Source: Halomonas daqiaonensis (lineage in GTDB: Bacteria > Pseudomonadota > Gammaproteobacteria > Pseudomonadales > Halomonadaceae). Taken from it: 64,000 nt of DNA. The position numbers were made by a program, and so were the translations under genes. Positions 24,627 to 36,047 of the stretch are shown piece after piece. Under the pieces are notes generated by a model, which was not told where the DNA came from, did no database searches, and saw only the letters and a list, made by a program, of their open reading frames with translations. The stretch covers positions 56,279 through 120,278 of the forward strand of contig NZ_FOBC01000002.1 of the NCBI RefSeq assembly GCF_900109725.1, in the 5' to 3' direction. Position 1 is the first letter of the stretch; each line of letters opens with the position of its first letter.

Positions 24627-25880
24627 TCATGGCAGTCGATGAAGAGGTTGGATGCTCACCGTCTCGCCCGGGGCAGCCGCCTCGCGGTCGTCGGTGAGCT
24701 CGATCAGGCAGTTGGCCGCCACCATCGAGGACAGGATCCCGGAACCCTGGGCGCCGGTGCTGCACACGTGAAGACGGCCGGCGGCATCGGCATGGTAGCG
24801 GCCACGCAGGTAGTCGGTACGCCCGAGACGGCTCTTCAGGGCCTCATCGGCGATAGCCACCAGCCGTTCGGGTTCGCGCTCCGGCCTTCCCTGCAACTTG
24901 GACAACAGTGGCGCCACGAATTGCAGGAAGGTCACCATCACCGCCACCGGGTTACCGGGCAATCCCAGGAAGGGCACCCCCCGCTCGCCCAGCAGACCAC
25001 AGGCCAGGGGGCGGCCGGGGCGGATGGCAATACGCCAGAAGGCCAGCCGGCCGACCGCCTCCAGCGCCGCGCGAGTGAAGTCGGCATGGCCCACCGACAC
25101 GCCGCCACTGGTGATCACCATGTCGGCGCGCCCGGCAGCATCGCTCAGGGCGGCGACCATGGCATCGCGATCGTCGGGAAGGATGCCCAGGTCAATCAGT
25201 TCGGCGCCCTGCTCGGCCAGCAGGCCGGCCAGGGTGTAGCGGTTGGCATCATGGATGCCGGCCGGTGGCAGCGGCTCGCCGGGCGCGGTGACCTCGTCGC
25301 CGGTGGAGAAGATCGCCACCCGCGGGCGACGGTGCACGCTTGCCTCGTCCAGGCCCAGGGAGGCTAGCAGGCCCAGTTCGGCCGCCCCCAACCGCGTACC
25401 GGCATGCAGCGCCGTCTGGCCCTGGCGGATGTCCTCGCCGGCCTGGCGCACATGCTGGCCACGTCTGACACCATCGGGTTGCTGCACCGTCAGCGTCTCA
25501 CCGTGCTCCTCGAGCTGTTCGACCATGATCACGGTGTCGGTCCCCGGCGGCAGCGGCGCCCCGGTGGTGATGCGCACACACTCGCCGGCACCCAACGGCT
25601 CATCTCGGCGACTACCGGCGAGCACCTCGCCGACCGATCGCCACTCGTCGGGCAACTCAACGGTCGAAGGCCAGGCCAGGGCGATGCCGTCCATGGCGGC
25701 ATTGGTGTTCTGGGGCACGTCGATGGACGAAACCGCATCCTCGGCCAGTACCCGGCCGTAAAGCTCGGCCAGCGCCACCCGTTCGGCGGGCAGCGGTGCT
25801 TCGATGAGGCTGGCCAGACGTGTGCGGGCTTCCGCCACCGGGAGCATGCGCTCGCCGAGATCGAAGCAGGAGAGCGTCAT
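24627..25880 (-). CDS. moeA: Molybdopterin molybdenumtransferase
   Basis: The 417-residue enzyme inserts molybdate into adenylated molybdopterin. Characteristic segments are [30 protein letters not shown], the substrate loop [10 protein letters not shown] and [13 protein letters not shown]. Its start overlaps the mobAB stop by 4 bp. Length and domain order are normal. Confidence 0.97.
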   Translation of the reverse strand: MTLSCFDLGERMLPVAEARTRLASLIEAPLPAERVALAELYGRVLAEDAVSSIDVPQNTNAAMDGIALAWPSTVELPDEWRSVGEVLAGSRRDEPLGAGECVRITTGAPLPPGTDTVIMVEQLEEHGETLTVQQPDGVRRGQHVRQAGEDIRQGQTALHAGTRLGAAELGLLASLGLDEASVHRRPRVAIFSTGDEVTAPGEPLPPAGIHDANRYTLAGLLAEQGAELIDLGILPDDRDAMVAALSDAAGRADMVITSGGVSVGHADFTRAALEAVGRLAFWRIAIRPGRPLACGLLGERGVPFLGLPGNPVAVMVTFLQFVAPLLSKLQGRPEREPERLVAIADEALKSRLGRTDYLRGRYHADAAGRLHVCSTGAQGSGILSSMVAANCLIELTDDREAAAPGETVSIQPLHRLP

Positions 25881-27052
25881 GGCGTTGCCTCTTCTTGCTT
25901 GCGCTCGCGGGGCAGTTGGCAGCGCGGCCAGCGGGCGGGCCAGGCGGCGATCCAGTCGGTAAGTGCCTCGAGATCATTGAGGTCCAGGGCCTCGACGCCC
26001 TCGGGCAACACGAGGCTCTCGTCACTGGCCACGGCGCGTACCCAGGAATCCTCGGCAACGCGCAGCGTCTTGCCCACCTCGGGACGATAGAGCTCGAGCT
26101 TGGGCAGCGGCCAGGCCTTGAAGCCTTCCACCAGCACCAGGTCGGGATGCTGGGGGCGCACCATGTCGATGAGTTCGGCCAGATCGGCCTCCTCGCGCCC
26201 GGGAGTCTCCATCATCAGCGCCACCCGTTCGCGAGACGCCACCAGCATCGGCGAGGCGCCGGCCTGACGCAGGCGGTGGCTGTCCTTGCCGGGCTGGTCG
26301 ACATCGAAGGTGTGGTGGGCATGCTTGATCACCGCCACGCGCAGGCCTCGCTCGCCGAGACGCGGCAGCAACTGCTCCAGCAGGGTGGTCTTGCCGGTGC
26401 CACTCCAGGCAGCGATGCCGAGCAGTGGCAAGTCGTCGTCGAAGGGCAGGCGCTGGGGTATGCCACCGCTCAGGCTGCGCTCCAGGCGCTGCTTGTCGTC
26501 GTCGGTATTGAGGTTTGCGAAGGCGTTGGCGCAGTCGCTGACGTCCACCCGGCACCAAGCGTGACGGGCGTACCAGCGGTCAATCTTGCGCTCACCGTCA
26601 GCCAGAGCCACCGCCAGGTCCTCCACCAGAGAGGTACGGATCAACGCCACCACTGGGTGCAGTCGCTCGCCGTCGAAGGCCACGGCGATATCGGATTCGC
26701 CTATACCCGCTACCAGTCGATCCACCAGATCATGGGGCAAGGCCGGGCTGTCGCAGGGCACCACCAGCAGCCAGGGCGTGGTGGCGGCACCCAGGCCACT
26801 ATAGATGCCCATCAGCGGGCCCTGGAAGCCGCCTTCGGCGTCGTGGATCACGCGATCGGCTAACGGCGCATAGGCCTCGGCATTGCGATTGGCGTTGATC
26901 AACACTTCTCTGACCCGCCCTGCCAGGCGCTCACGCACATGAGCCACCAGCGGTCGACCGGCGAAGGGTTCGAGCCCCTTGTCGCGACCGCCCATCCGGC
27001 GCCCCTGGCCGCCGGCCAGGATCAGGCCGGTGAGGTCGTCTCGGGTGATCAT
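25877..27052 (-). CDS. MobA-MobB fusion: molybdenum cofactor guanylyltransferase
   Basis: The N-terminal half (residues 1-190) is MobA, with the nucleotide-binding LILAGGQGRRMGGRDKGL, which attaches GMP to molybdopterin. The C-terminal half (from about residue 215) is MobB, a GTP-binding adaptor with P-loop WSGTGKTTLLEQLLP. The ATG at 27052 is chosen because CAGGAGAG lies 4 bp upstream; longer in-frame starts at 27076 and 27088 lack this. It is the promoter-proximal gene of the molybdenum cofactor operon and divergent from the PuuR-like regulator. Confidence 0.92.
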   Translation of the reverse strand: MITRDDLTGLILAGGQGRRMGGRDKGLEPFAGRPLVAHVRERLAGRVREVLINANRNAEAYAPLADRVIHDAEGGFQGPLMGIYSGLGAATTPWLLVVPCDSPALPHDLVDRLVAGIGESDIAVAFDGERLHPVVALIRTSLVEDLAVALADGERKIDRWYARHAWCRVDVSDCANAFANLNTDDDKQRLERSLSGGIPQRLPFDDDLPLLGIAAWSGTGKTTLLEQLLPRLGERGLRVAVIKHAHHTFDVDQPGKDSHRLRQAGASPMLVASRERVALMMETPGREEADLAELIDMVRPQHPDLVLVEGFKAWPLPKLELYRPEVGKTLRVAEDSWVRAVASDESLVLPEGVEALDLNDLEALTDWIAAWPARWPRCQLPRERKQEEATP

Positions 27053-27194
27053 GGGCTCTCCTGACGAATCGGTCATAGTGTGAGTCATGATGCCTCAGCC
27101 CGGCGGCGGGTGCCATGCCGCCCTTCCACGCTGGTGCCCTGTCCTGACACCGGTCAAGCCGCGGCTTATCCCCGTGCCACCAAGGAGGTACACT

Positions 27195-27266
27195 ATGTTG
27201 AAAATATTCCACGAATGCGCAACGACCGAGGCAAGGACAGATCCATGGAAGAGGCATTCGATGTAG
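27195..27266 (+). other. Possible 23-codon leader ORF overlapping the regulator start
   Basis: A perfect AAGGAGG (27182-27188) lies 6 bp before an ATG that opens a 23-codon frame ending in TAG at 27266. It runs 22 bp into the PuuR-like gene in another frame. TACACT at 27189-27194 could instead be a -10 hexamer, in which case the frame would not be translated. There is no homology that I recognise. Confidence 0.3.
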
Positions 27267-27829
27267 GCGCTCGGCTCAAGCAACTGAGGCTCTCGCGCGG
27301 ACTTTCCCAGCGTGAACTGGCCAAGCGGGCCGGGGTCACCAACAGCACCATTTCGCTGGTCGAGCAGAACAATGTCAGCCCTTCGGTGAGTTCATTGAAG
27401 AAGATACTCGACGCACTGCCGGTATCGATCAGCGCCTTCTTCGCCGGCGACGAACCCAGCCAGCCGCAGTCCTTCTACCGGCAGAACGAGCTGACCGAGA
27501 TCGGCGATGGCCAGCTTTCCTGGCGACTGGTGGCCGCCCGCCGACCTGACCGGCGCATGTCGATCATCCATGAGCGATACCCGCCGGGGGCCGACAGCGG
27601 CGAGGAGATGCTGGAGCATGACGGCGAGGAAGGGGGTGTGGTGATCGCGGGACAGATCGAGATTACCGTGAACGGCGAAGCGGGAGTGCTCGGCGCAGGC
27701 GACGCCTATTACTTCGACTCCCGTCTACCCCATCGCTTCCGCAATCCCGGAGAAGAAGAGTGCGTGATTGTCAGCGCCAGCACCCCGCCGACTTTCTCCG
27801 ACGCAGGGCAAGAGTTGCACCACGCTTGA
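27245..27829 (+). CDS. PuuR-like HTH-XRE / cupin transcriptional regulator
   Basis: The 194-residue protein has an N-terminal XRE helix-turn-helix (about residues 6-62, SQRELAKRAGVTNSTIS) and a C-terminal cupin domain (about 115-190). In the latter, HDGEEGGVVIAGQIEITVNG and the YYFDSRLPHRFRN segment form the ligand or metal pocket. PuuR-type proteins control putrescine or other polyamine/amino acid catabolism; the target here is unknown. It is convergent with uraA (6 bp apart). The start at 27245 follows AGGACAGATCC; an in-frame ATG at 27215 is an alternative. Confidence 0.8.
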   Translation: MEEAFDVGARLKQLRLSRGLSQRELAKRAGVTNSTISLVEQNNVSPSVSSLKKILDALPVSISAFFAGDEPSQPQSFYRQNELTEIGDGQLSWRLVAARRPDRRMSIIHERYPPGADSGEEMLEHDGEEGGVVIAGQIEITVNGEAGVLGAGDAYYFDSRLPHRFRNPGEEECVIVSASTPPTFSDAGQELHHA

Positions 27830-27835
27830 TAGGAG

Positions 27836-29077
27836 TCACTCCTCCTCGTCGCGGGGCAGCACCCAGTTGAGGACGATGCCGACCAGGGCGGCGAGGCTGA
27901 CCCCCTGCAGGGTGAACTGGCCATTGCCGAACTGCATGCCGCCGATGCCGAAGACCAGCACCAGGGAGACCACCACCAGGTTACGCGGAGCAGTGAGCGG
28001 CTTGCCGGCCCGTACCAGGGTGTTCATGCCGACCACGGCGATGGAACCGAAGAGCAGGGTCATGATGCCGCCCATTACCGGGCCAGGGATGGTCTGCAGG
28101 AGTGCGCCGAGCTTGCCGACGAAGGCCAGGACGATGGCGATACACGCCGCCACCACCATGATCCGTGGGTTGAAGGCCCGGGTCAGGGTCACGGCCCCGG
28201 TGACCTCGGAGTAGGTGGTGTTGGGCGGTCCGCCGAACAGCGCGGCGGCGGTGGTAGCCAGGCCGTCGCCCAACAAGGTGCGATGCAGGCCGGGTTTCTC
28301 GAGGTAGTTCCTGCGGGTCACCGAGCCGATGGCGACCATGTCACCGATATGTTCCACCGCCGGGGCAATGGCGACCGGAATCATGAACAGGATCGCCGCC
28401 CAGTGGAAGCTCGGCGCGGTGAACGACGGCAGCGACAGCCAGGCCGATTCCTGCACCGGAGAAAAGTCCACCACCCCCATCACCAGCGACAAAACATAGC
28501 CGGTAACGATACCGCCCATGATCGGGACCAGGCGGATCAGTCCGCGGCCGAACACTGCCAGCACCAGGGTAACCAGCAGGCTGGTCATGGAGAGAAAGAT
28601 GGCCGCGCCGTAGCCGATATTATCGCTGGTCTCGCCAGTCGCCATATCTACCGCTACCGGCGCCAGGGCCAGGCCGATCACCATGATTACCGGACCCACC
28701 ACCACCGGGGGCAGCAGTCGATGCAGCCAGACGGTGCCCTTGAGGCGCACGAACTGGGAGATCACCACATAGACCAGGCCGGCGACCATCAGCCCCCCCA
28801 GGGTGGCGGGAATACCGTAGTTCGCCACCGAGCTCTGGATGGGCGCGATGAAGGCAAACGACGAGGCCAGAAAGACCGGCACGCTGACCCGCGTCACGCC
28901 ATGGAAGATCAGGGTGCCGATGCCCGCCGTGAACAGCGCCACATTGGGGTCCAGGCCGGTGAGCAGCGGAACCAGCACCAGGGCACCGAAGGCGACGAAG
29001 AGCATCTGCGCCCCGGTCAGCAGAGTGCGCAAGGGGGTGTCGGTGGGCATGGCGGCCGCCGCCGTGTTGTCGGTCAT
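27836..29077 (-). CDS. uraA: Uracil permease (NCS2 family)
   Basis: The 413-residue inner-membrane protein has about 14 membrane segments. It shows NCS2 uracil-symporter motifs: the conserved [14 protein letters not shown] and [16 protein letters not shown]. It imports uracil with protons, feeding UPRT (upp, in this window). The ATG at 29077 is preferred (CGGAG upstream; [10 protein letters not shown] start) to a longer frame at 29122. It is convergent with the PuuR-like regulator. Confidence 0.92.
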   Translation of the reverse strand: MTDNTAAAAMPTDTPLRTLLTGAQMLFVAFGALVLVPLLTGLDPNVALFTAGIGTLIFHGVTRVSVPVFLASSFAFIAPIQSSVANYGIPATLGGLMVAGLVYVVISQFVRLKGTVWLHRLLPPVVVGPVIMVIGLALAPVAVDMATGETSDNIGYGAAIFLSMTSLLVTLVLAVFGRGLIRLVPIMGGIVTGYVLSLVMGVVDFSPVQESAWLSLPSFTAPSFHWAAILFMIPVAIAPAVEHIGDMVAIGSVTRRNYLEKPGLHRTLLGDGLATTAAALFGGPPNTTYSEVTGAVTLTRAFNPRIMVVAACIAIVLAFVGKLGALLQTIPGPVMGGIMTLLFGSIAVVGMNTLVRAGKPLTAPRNLVVVSLVLVFGIGGMQFGNGQFTLQGVSLAALVGIVLNWVLPRDEEE

Positions 29078-29171
29078 GATCCAGAGCTCCGGAAAGGTCG
29101 AGGGGAACGGGTCGCGCGGCATTCTACCAGCCTGGTTGTCTCAATCGCTTCTCGTCCCTCAACGCTCGTCT

Positions 29172-29328
29172 GGGCTATCGCAGTAGGCAACCGCGGGCTA
29201 ACCTGTCGGCAAGCCTGCGAGGAGGCGTTGTGAATACTTCCCTGTACGCTACCGACGCCATCCATGGCGTAGGACCTCCTCTTCGGCTTGCCCCCAGCGC
29301 CCTATCGCTTTTGCAGCTGCGATAGCCC
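29172..29328. mobile_element. MITE-like element, copy 1 (157 bp, 12-bp terminal inverted repeats)
   Basis: The element starts with GGGCTATCGCAG (29172-29183) and ends with its exact reverse complement CTGCGATAGCCC (29317-29328). An internal palindrome CGCCATCCATGGCG lies near the middle. A second copy occurs at 62251-62412 in the same orientation, sharing long identical blocks such as CCATCCATGGCGTAGGACCT. It has no coding capacity, so it would be non-autonomous. It ends 2 bp from the glpD stop codon. Confidence 0.8.
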
Positions 29329-29330
29329 TG

Positions 29331-30947
29331 TCAAAATTCGGGTATCGCGGTGTCCAGATACTCCTGCAGGCGAGCCTCGGCCTGGTCGCCAAAAAGGATA
29401 TCGCAGGCTTCGCGCAGGCCCGGCGAGTGGCGGATGCTCTCCTCGGGCACTACCAGCGAGACCTTGGAGCGACGCCTCAGGAAATCCTCGAGCTTGGTCA
29501 CCATCTCACGGCGCCTGGCCAGTTTCAGTTCGCAGCGCAGGTATTCGGTTCCCTCGATCAGCACCTCGCTCTGGCGCGGGTCCTGGCGGATGTCCTCGAG
29601 CATATCCAGTGCCTGGGCACCATAGCGCCGCCACAGCCGGGTGCTGAGCGGCTCGGAGGCCTCGGCGCTGGTCATGGTATCGAGTTCCATTAGTCGCGCC
29701 TGATGCATGAAGGCCTCGCGGACCGAGGAATCGGGCTCGCCGTACCAGCGAAATTCGGGATAGGGAATCTCGACACCCAGCCGGCGCACCTCCTCCACCA
29801 CCTCCTCGCCGACATTGAGACAGTCGGTCAGCTTGCCGCCGAAAATGCTCAGATGGCATCTCTCGTCATCGATATCGATGGCATGCTTGCGCGACAGGTT
29901 GAGGAAATCCCGATCATCGCCACCGCTGGGCTTGACCGCCAGGGGGCGCACGCCGCAGCGCGTGGCGATGATGTCTTCCTTGCCCAGCGGCGTCTGAAGC
30001 TCGAGTCGTGTATTGATGTTGTCGAGCACGAAGCGAATATCCTCCTCCGTCGCACCGACCTCGGGCTTCTCGACCCGGGTATCGGTGGTACCGATACAGG
30101 TGCGCGGCCCCATGGGAATGACGAAGAAGAGTCGTCCATCGTCGGCAAAGAAGGCCAGCACACGCTTGCTCGCCGTCAGCCGAGGGACGATCAGGTGGAT
30201 GCCCTTGGAGAAGACGTGATGGTGGTCGGTCTGCTGCCCCGAGAGGCTATTGTGCTGGTCGACCCAGGGACCGGCCGCATTGATCAGCACCTTCGAGCGA
30301 ATCTCGAAGGTGCTGTCGTCGGTGAGATCCCGGGCCGTGGTGACCCAGAGGTCGCCTTCACGGCGAGCGCCCAACGATTCGACGTAGTTGGCCGCCACGG
30401 TGCCGAAGTCCAGCGCGCCACGCACGAAATTGAAGACGAAGCGCGCGTCGTTGTCGTGCAGATAGGCATCCGAATACTCGAAGCCGCCCTGGGCGTTGCG
30501 GGTGTTGATGATCGGCTCCCGCGCCTTGATCCCCGCAGGGCGCAGGAAATGGGGCCTGCGCGTGAAGGCACTGCCTATCAGCCAATAGAGCCAGGTGCCA
30601 GCCCAGGGATAGAGCGGGTGGTGGCGAAAGCCCTTGTTGATGGTGGTCAGGAAACGAATCTCCTGGACCGTGGACGGATAACTCTTGATCAGGTGATTGC
30701 GGCTCTTGCATAGCTTGCGGACCAGCTTGAAGTCGCCGCTCTCCATGTACTTGATGCCTCCCCACACCAGGTTGGAGGAGTGCATGCTGGTGCTGCCGGC
30801 GAAGTCACCGCGATCGATCAGGGCAACCCTGGCCCCCTTTCCGCTCAGCGCTGCCGACGCCGAAGCCCCGTTGATGCCGCCGCCGATGACCAGCGCATCG
30901 AAGGTCTGGCCGGGGAGCTTGCGGATGTTGTTTTCTCTGAGTTGCAT
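29331..30947 (-). CDS. glpD: Aerobic glycerol-3-phosphate dehydrogenase
   Basis: The 538-residue FAD enzyme oxidises glycerol-3-phosphate to dihydroxyacetone phosphate at the inner membrane and feeds electrons to quinone. The N-terminal dinucleotide fold is clear (DALVIGGGINGASASAALSGKG), as are the family segments SSNLVWGGIKYMESGDF and CGVRPL. It follows the glycerol ABC operon on the same strand. An intrinsic terminator ends only a few bases before its start codon, and its Shine-Dalgarno is weak, so expression may rely on controlled readthrough. Confidence 0.95.
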   Translation of the reverse strand: MQLRENNIRKLPGQTFDALVIGGGINGASASAALSGKGARVALIDRGDFAGSTSMHSSNLVWGGIKYMESGDFKLVRKLCKSRNHLIKSYPSTVQEIRFLTTINKGFRHHPLYPWAGTWLYWLIGSAFTRRPHFLRPAGIKAREPIINTRNAQGGFEYSDAYLHDNDARFVFNFVRGALDFGTVAANYVESLGARREGDLWVTTARDLTDDSTFEIRSKVLINAAGPWVDQHNSLSGQQTDHHHVFSKGIHLIVPRLTASKRVLAFFADDGRLFFVIPMGPRTCIGTTDTRVEKPEVGATEEDIRFVLDNINTRLELQTPLGKEDIIATRCGVRPLAVKPSGGDDRDFLNLSRKHAIDIDDERCHLSIFGGKLTDCLNVGEEVVEEVRRLGVEIPYPEFRWYGEPDSSVREAFMHQARLMELDTMTSAEASEPLSTRLWRRYGAQALDMLEDIRQDPRQSEVLIEGTEYLRCELKLARRREMVTKLEDFLRRRSKVSLVVPEESIRHSPGLREACDILFGDQAEARLQEYLDTAIPEF

Positions 30948-30954
30948 GTCTGGC

Positions 30955-31001
30955 CCTTTTTAAAAACAACAGGCCCCGCTCGGACTGCACCGAGCGGGGC
31001 C
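30955..31001 (-). terminator. Intrinsic terminator between glpV and glpD
   Basis: On the minus strand a 12-bp perfect stem (GGCCCCGCTCGG / CCGAGCGGGGCC, 6-nt loop) is followed by TGTTGTTTTT. It lies 91 bp after the glpV stop, and its T-tract ends about 8 bp before the glpD ATG, so it could act as an attenuator for glpD. Confidence 0.8.
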
Positions 31002-31091
31002 TTCCCGTTCAGGCAACCGGATACACGATCTTGAACTGCCCCCGGGAACGCCCGAGGTACTGGCGGGCGGGTCAGGCGACCCGCCCGTTGA

Positions 31092-32834
31092 TCATTCGCG
31101 AGTACCGGCGGCCATCCACGCCTCCATCATCTCGTCATAGGGAACGGTCGTGCCCTGCGGCATCTCGTTATCCAGCTTCGCCTTGGGCGAACCCGGCTGG
31201 TCGAGCCAGTACTGGGGATCACGCTCCTCGTTGAGGTTGGGGGCATAGGTCGTGAAGACCTTGGCGCGTGCCAGCCGCGCCATGATGCTGTCGAGATCCC
31301 CGGCCAGGTTGTCGAGCGCCTCCTGGGGAGGGATATCGCCGCTGACGGCCGGTGCCAGGTTCTGCCACCACAGCGGTGCCATGCGCGGATAGTCAGGCAC
31401 GTTGGTGGAAGACGGCGTCCAGTTGGACTCGTTGGGGCTGCGGTAGAACTCCACCAGACCACCCAGCTTGGGTGCCAACTCGGTCATCTGCTCGGAGAAC
31501 ACATCCGACTCGCGAATCGGCGTGAGACCTTCGATGAGTTTCTCCAGGGAGACGGTCTTGGAGACAGTGAACTGGGCGAACAGCCAGGCGGCGGTACGGC
31601 GGTCCTCGGGCGTGGAGTCGAAGAAGGTCCAGGACCCCACGTCCTGATAACCCACCTTCATCCCCTCTTCCCAGTACGGGCCAGTGGGCGACGGCGCCAT
31701 GCGCCACTTGGGATTGCCCTCGTCATCGGTAACCGGTAGTTCGGGATCGGTCATGTCGGCGGTGAAGGCGGTGTACCAGAACATCTGCTGGGCGATATTG
31801 CCCTGGGCTGGCACCGGTCCGGCCTCACCGAAGGTCATCCCGCTGGCCTCGGGCGGTGCATACTTCTCGAGCCAGTCCACCATCTTGGTCACGGCAAACA
31901 CCGAAGCCGGCGAGTTGGTGGCACCACCGCGAGACACGCTTGCGCCGACCGGCTGGCTCTCCTCATTGACACGGATACCCCAGTCGTCCACCGGGTTACC
32001 GAACGGCACACCGGGGCTGCCCATCCCCGCCATGGAGAGCCAGGAGTCATGGAAGCGCCAGCCCAGCGACGGGTCGCGACGTCCGTAATCCATGTGGCCA
32101 TAGACCTTGGTACCGTCGATCTCGCCGACGTGCTCGGTGAAGAACTCGGCAATGTCCTGGTAGGCTGTCCAGTTGGTCGGCACGCCCAGGTCATAGCCGT
32201 AGATCTCGCGGAACTGCGCCTGAAGGTCCTCGCGCTGGAACCAGTCATGGCGGAACCAGTAGAGGTTGGCGAACTGCTGGGTGGGTAGCTGGTAGATGCT
32301 GCCATCCGGCGCGGTGCCATACTGCAAACCGATGAAATCATCCAGATCCAGGGTCGGCAGGGTGTAATCGGCCCACTCGTTCTCCATGGCGTTGGAGATA
32401 TTGATGGTGGTGCCGTAGCGGATGTGGGTGCCGATAGCGTCGGAGTCATTGACGTAGGCATCGTAGATGTTGCGCCCCGACTGCATCTGGGTCTGCATGT
32501 TGTTGACCACATCACCCTCGCCGATGATGTTGTGGGTCACGTCGATGCCGGTCAGCTCACCGAACGCTTCGGCCAGCACATCGCGCTCGTAGATGTGAGT
32601 GGTCAGACCCTCGGCCACGGTATTGATCTCCATGCCGCGGAAGGGCTCGGCGGCCTGGGCGAACCACATCAGTTCCTCGATCTGCTCTTCCCGGGTCAGC
32701 GTCGAGTCCTGGAAGTGCTCATCGACCAGGCGTTCGGCGATGGCGCGCGCGTCGTGGTTGTCGGCGTGCAGGGCACCGCTTGCCAGCATGACACCGGCCG
32801 CCAGTAGAGAGAGTCGCATTGTTGTCGCTTTCAT
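31092..32834 (-). CDS. glpV: Glycerol ABC transporter, substrate-binding protein
   Basis: The 580-residue periplasmic binding protein has a signal peptide (MRLSLLAAGVMLASGALHA). It matches the large GlpV-type binding proteins of glycerol ABC importers in gene order and size. The order glpS-T-P-Q-DUF2160-V followed by glpD reproduces the rhizobial glycerol operon. The ATG at 32834 (after AGAGGTCAAT) gives the signal peptide a proper start; the longer frame at 32882 does not. Glycerol as substrate is inferred from context with glpD, glpK and glpR in the same window. Confidence 0.85.
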   Translation of the reverse strand: MKATTMRLSLLAAGVMLASGALHADNHDARAIAERLVDEHFQDSTLTREEQIEELMWFAQAAEPFRGMEINTVAEGLTTHIYERDVLAEAFGELTGIDVTHNIIGEGDVVNNMQTQMQSGRNIYDAYVNDSDAIGTHIRYGTTINISNAMENEWADYTLPTLDLDDFIGLQYGTAPDGSIYQLPTQQFANLYWFRHDWFQREDLQAQFREIYGYDLGVPTNWTAYQDIAEFFTEHVGEIDGTKVYGHMDYGRRDPSLGWRFHDSWLSMAGMGSPGVPFGNPVDDWGIRVNEESQPVGASVSRGGATNSPASVFAVTKMVDWLEKYAPPEASGMTFGEAGPVPAQGNIAQQMFWYTAFTADMTDPELPVTDDEGNPKWRMAPSPTGPYWEEGMKVGYQDVGSWTFFDSTPEDRRTAAWLFAQFTVSKTVSLEKLIEGLTPIRESDVFSEQMTELAPKLGGLVEFYRSPNESNWTPSSTNVPDYPRMAPLWWQNLAPAVSGDIPPQEALDNLAGDLDSIMARLARAKVFTTYAPNLNEERDPQYWLDQPGSPKAKLDNEMPQGTTVPYDEMMEAWMAAGTRE

Positions 32835-32891
32835 ATTGACCTCTTGGGTTGTCGTGGTCCGTCCCTGGACATTCGGCTCCATGCGTTTCTG

Positions 32892-33164
32892 TCAGCCCCA
32901 GCGCATCAGGATCAGTAGCCAGATTACCGATGCCCCCAGAGCCAGCCAGATGCTGAATGGGGTGAAGCCCACCACCGCCAGGTGGATATAGGCCGCGCAG
33001 AGCAGGCCGATGAAAAGCCGGTCACCACGGGTGGTCGAGATCGGCAGGAAGCCCTTGCGTTCGACCGTCGGTGAAACGACCTCCCAGACCGTCATGCCCG
33101 CCAGCATGGCCGCGATGACCGCGAAGAAGACCGCGGTGGGCGTGGTCCAGACCATCCATTCCAT
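32892..33164 (-). CDS. DUF2160 small membrane protein of the glycerol importer
   Basis: The 90-residue protein has about three membrane segments (ending SVIWLLILMRWG). It belongs to the DUF2160 family, which is found almost exclusively in GlpSTPQV-type operons between the permease and binding-protein genes, as here. Its function is not established; an accessory transporter subunit is the natural guess. It starts 12 bp after glpQ. Confidence 0.85.
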   Translation of the reverse strand: MEWMVWTTPTAVFFAVIAAMLAGMTVWEVVSPTVERKGFLPISTTRGDRLFIGLLCAAYIHLAVVGFTPFSIWLALGASVIWLLILMRWG

Positions 33165-33176
33165 GTCGCTCCCTCC

Positions 33177-34070
<894 letters not shown>

Positions 34071-34071
34071 C

Positions 34072-34945
<874 letters not shown>

Positions 34946-34953
<8 letters not shown>

Positions 34954-36046
34954 GGTCGATCTCCACGCGGAACTCGTCGATGTACAGGCCAATTCGCTCG
35001 TCGGGGAAGCGCAGCCAGGCCTTGCCGGTCGGTGTCGGCTGGTCCTCCTCGATGCGGGCCTTGAGGGGGATTCCGCCCAGTGTCAGGTAGACGATCGAGT
35101 AGGTCCCCAGGTCCTGGGCGTGGTCCACATGGGCCTGCATGCCGTCCTCGACCGCCTCGGCATGTACCTCGATGAATTCGGGACGGATGCCTAGCTTGAC
35201 GTTGGTGGAACGGGCCTGGGCCACGGCATCGTGGACGCCCTGCCCCACCGCCAGCTCGGTGTCACCGGCCATCACGCGCCCGTCTTGCGTCACGACCTCC
35301 AGGAAGTTCATCCCGGGACTGCCGATGAAGTAGCCGACGAAGGTGTGGTTGGGTCTCTCGAACAGCTCCCTGGGCGTGCCGAACTGCACCACCTGGCCCT
35401 CGTACATCACGGCGATCTTGTCGGCGAAGGTGGAGGCCTCGAGCTGGTCGTGAGTAACGTAAACCATGGTGATCTCGAAGCGCTGGTGAATCTCCTTGAG
35501 CTTGCGGCGCAGCTTCCACTTGAGCTGGGGATCGATGACGGTGAGCGGCTCGTCGAAGAGGATCGCCGAGACGTCCTCACGCACCAGACCCCGGCCCATG
35601 GAGACCTTCTGCTTCTCGTCGGCGGTGAGATTCTTGGCCTTGCGCTTGAGCTGGGCGGTGAGCTCCAGCACCTCGGCGACTTCCATGACACGCTCATGAA
35701 CCCGAGCCTCGGGGGTCTTCACGTTGCGCAGCGGAAAGGCCAGATTGTCGTAGACCGTCATGGTGTCGTAGATGACGGGAAACTGGAAAACCTGGGCGAT
35801 ATTGCGCGCCTCGGGTGGCAAGGCATTGACCACCTCACCGTCGAAGAGCACCTCACCGCTGGAGGGTTCCAGCAGGCCCGAGATAATGTTGAGCAGGGTC
35901 GACTTGCCGCAGCCCGATGGCCCGAGCAGCGCATAGGCCCCGCCCTGGTGCCAGACGTGATCCATCTCGCGAATGGCATAGTCTTCCGGCGAGCGGGGAT
36001 CCGACAGGTAAGTATGCGCCAGTGATTTCAGGGTGATCTCTGCCAT
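34946..36046 (-). CDS. glpT: Glycerol ABC transporter, ATP-binding protein 2
   Basis: The 366-residue MalK-type ATPase has Walker A GPSGCGKST, Walker B AILFDEPLTVIDPQ and a C-terminal TOBE/regulatory domain (from about residue 240). The signature region LTADEKQKVSMGRGL deviates from the usual LSGGQ, a feature shared by GlpT-type subunits of two-ATPase systems. The start at 36046 gives MAEITLKSLAHTYL and leaves 1 bp after glpS. Confidence 0.88.
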
Positions 36047-36047
36047 C

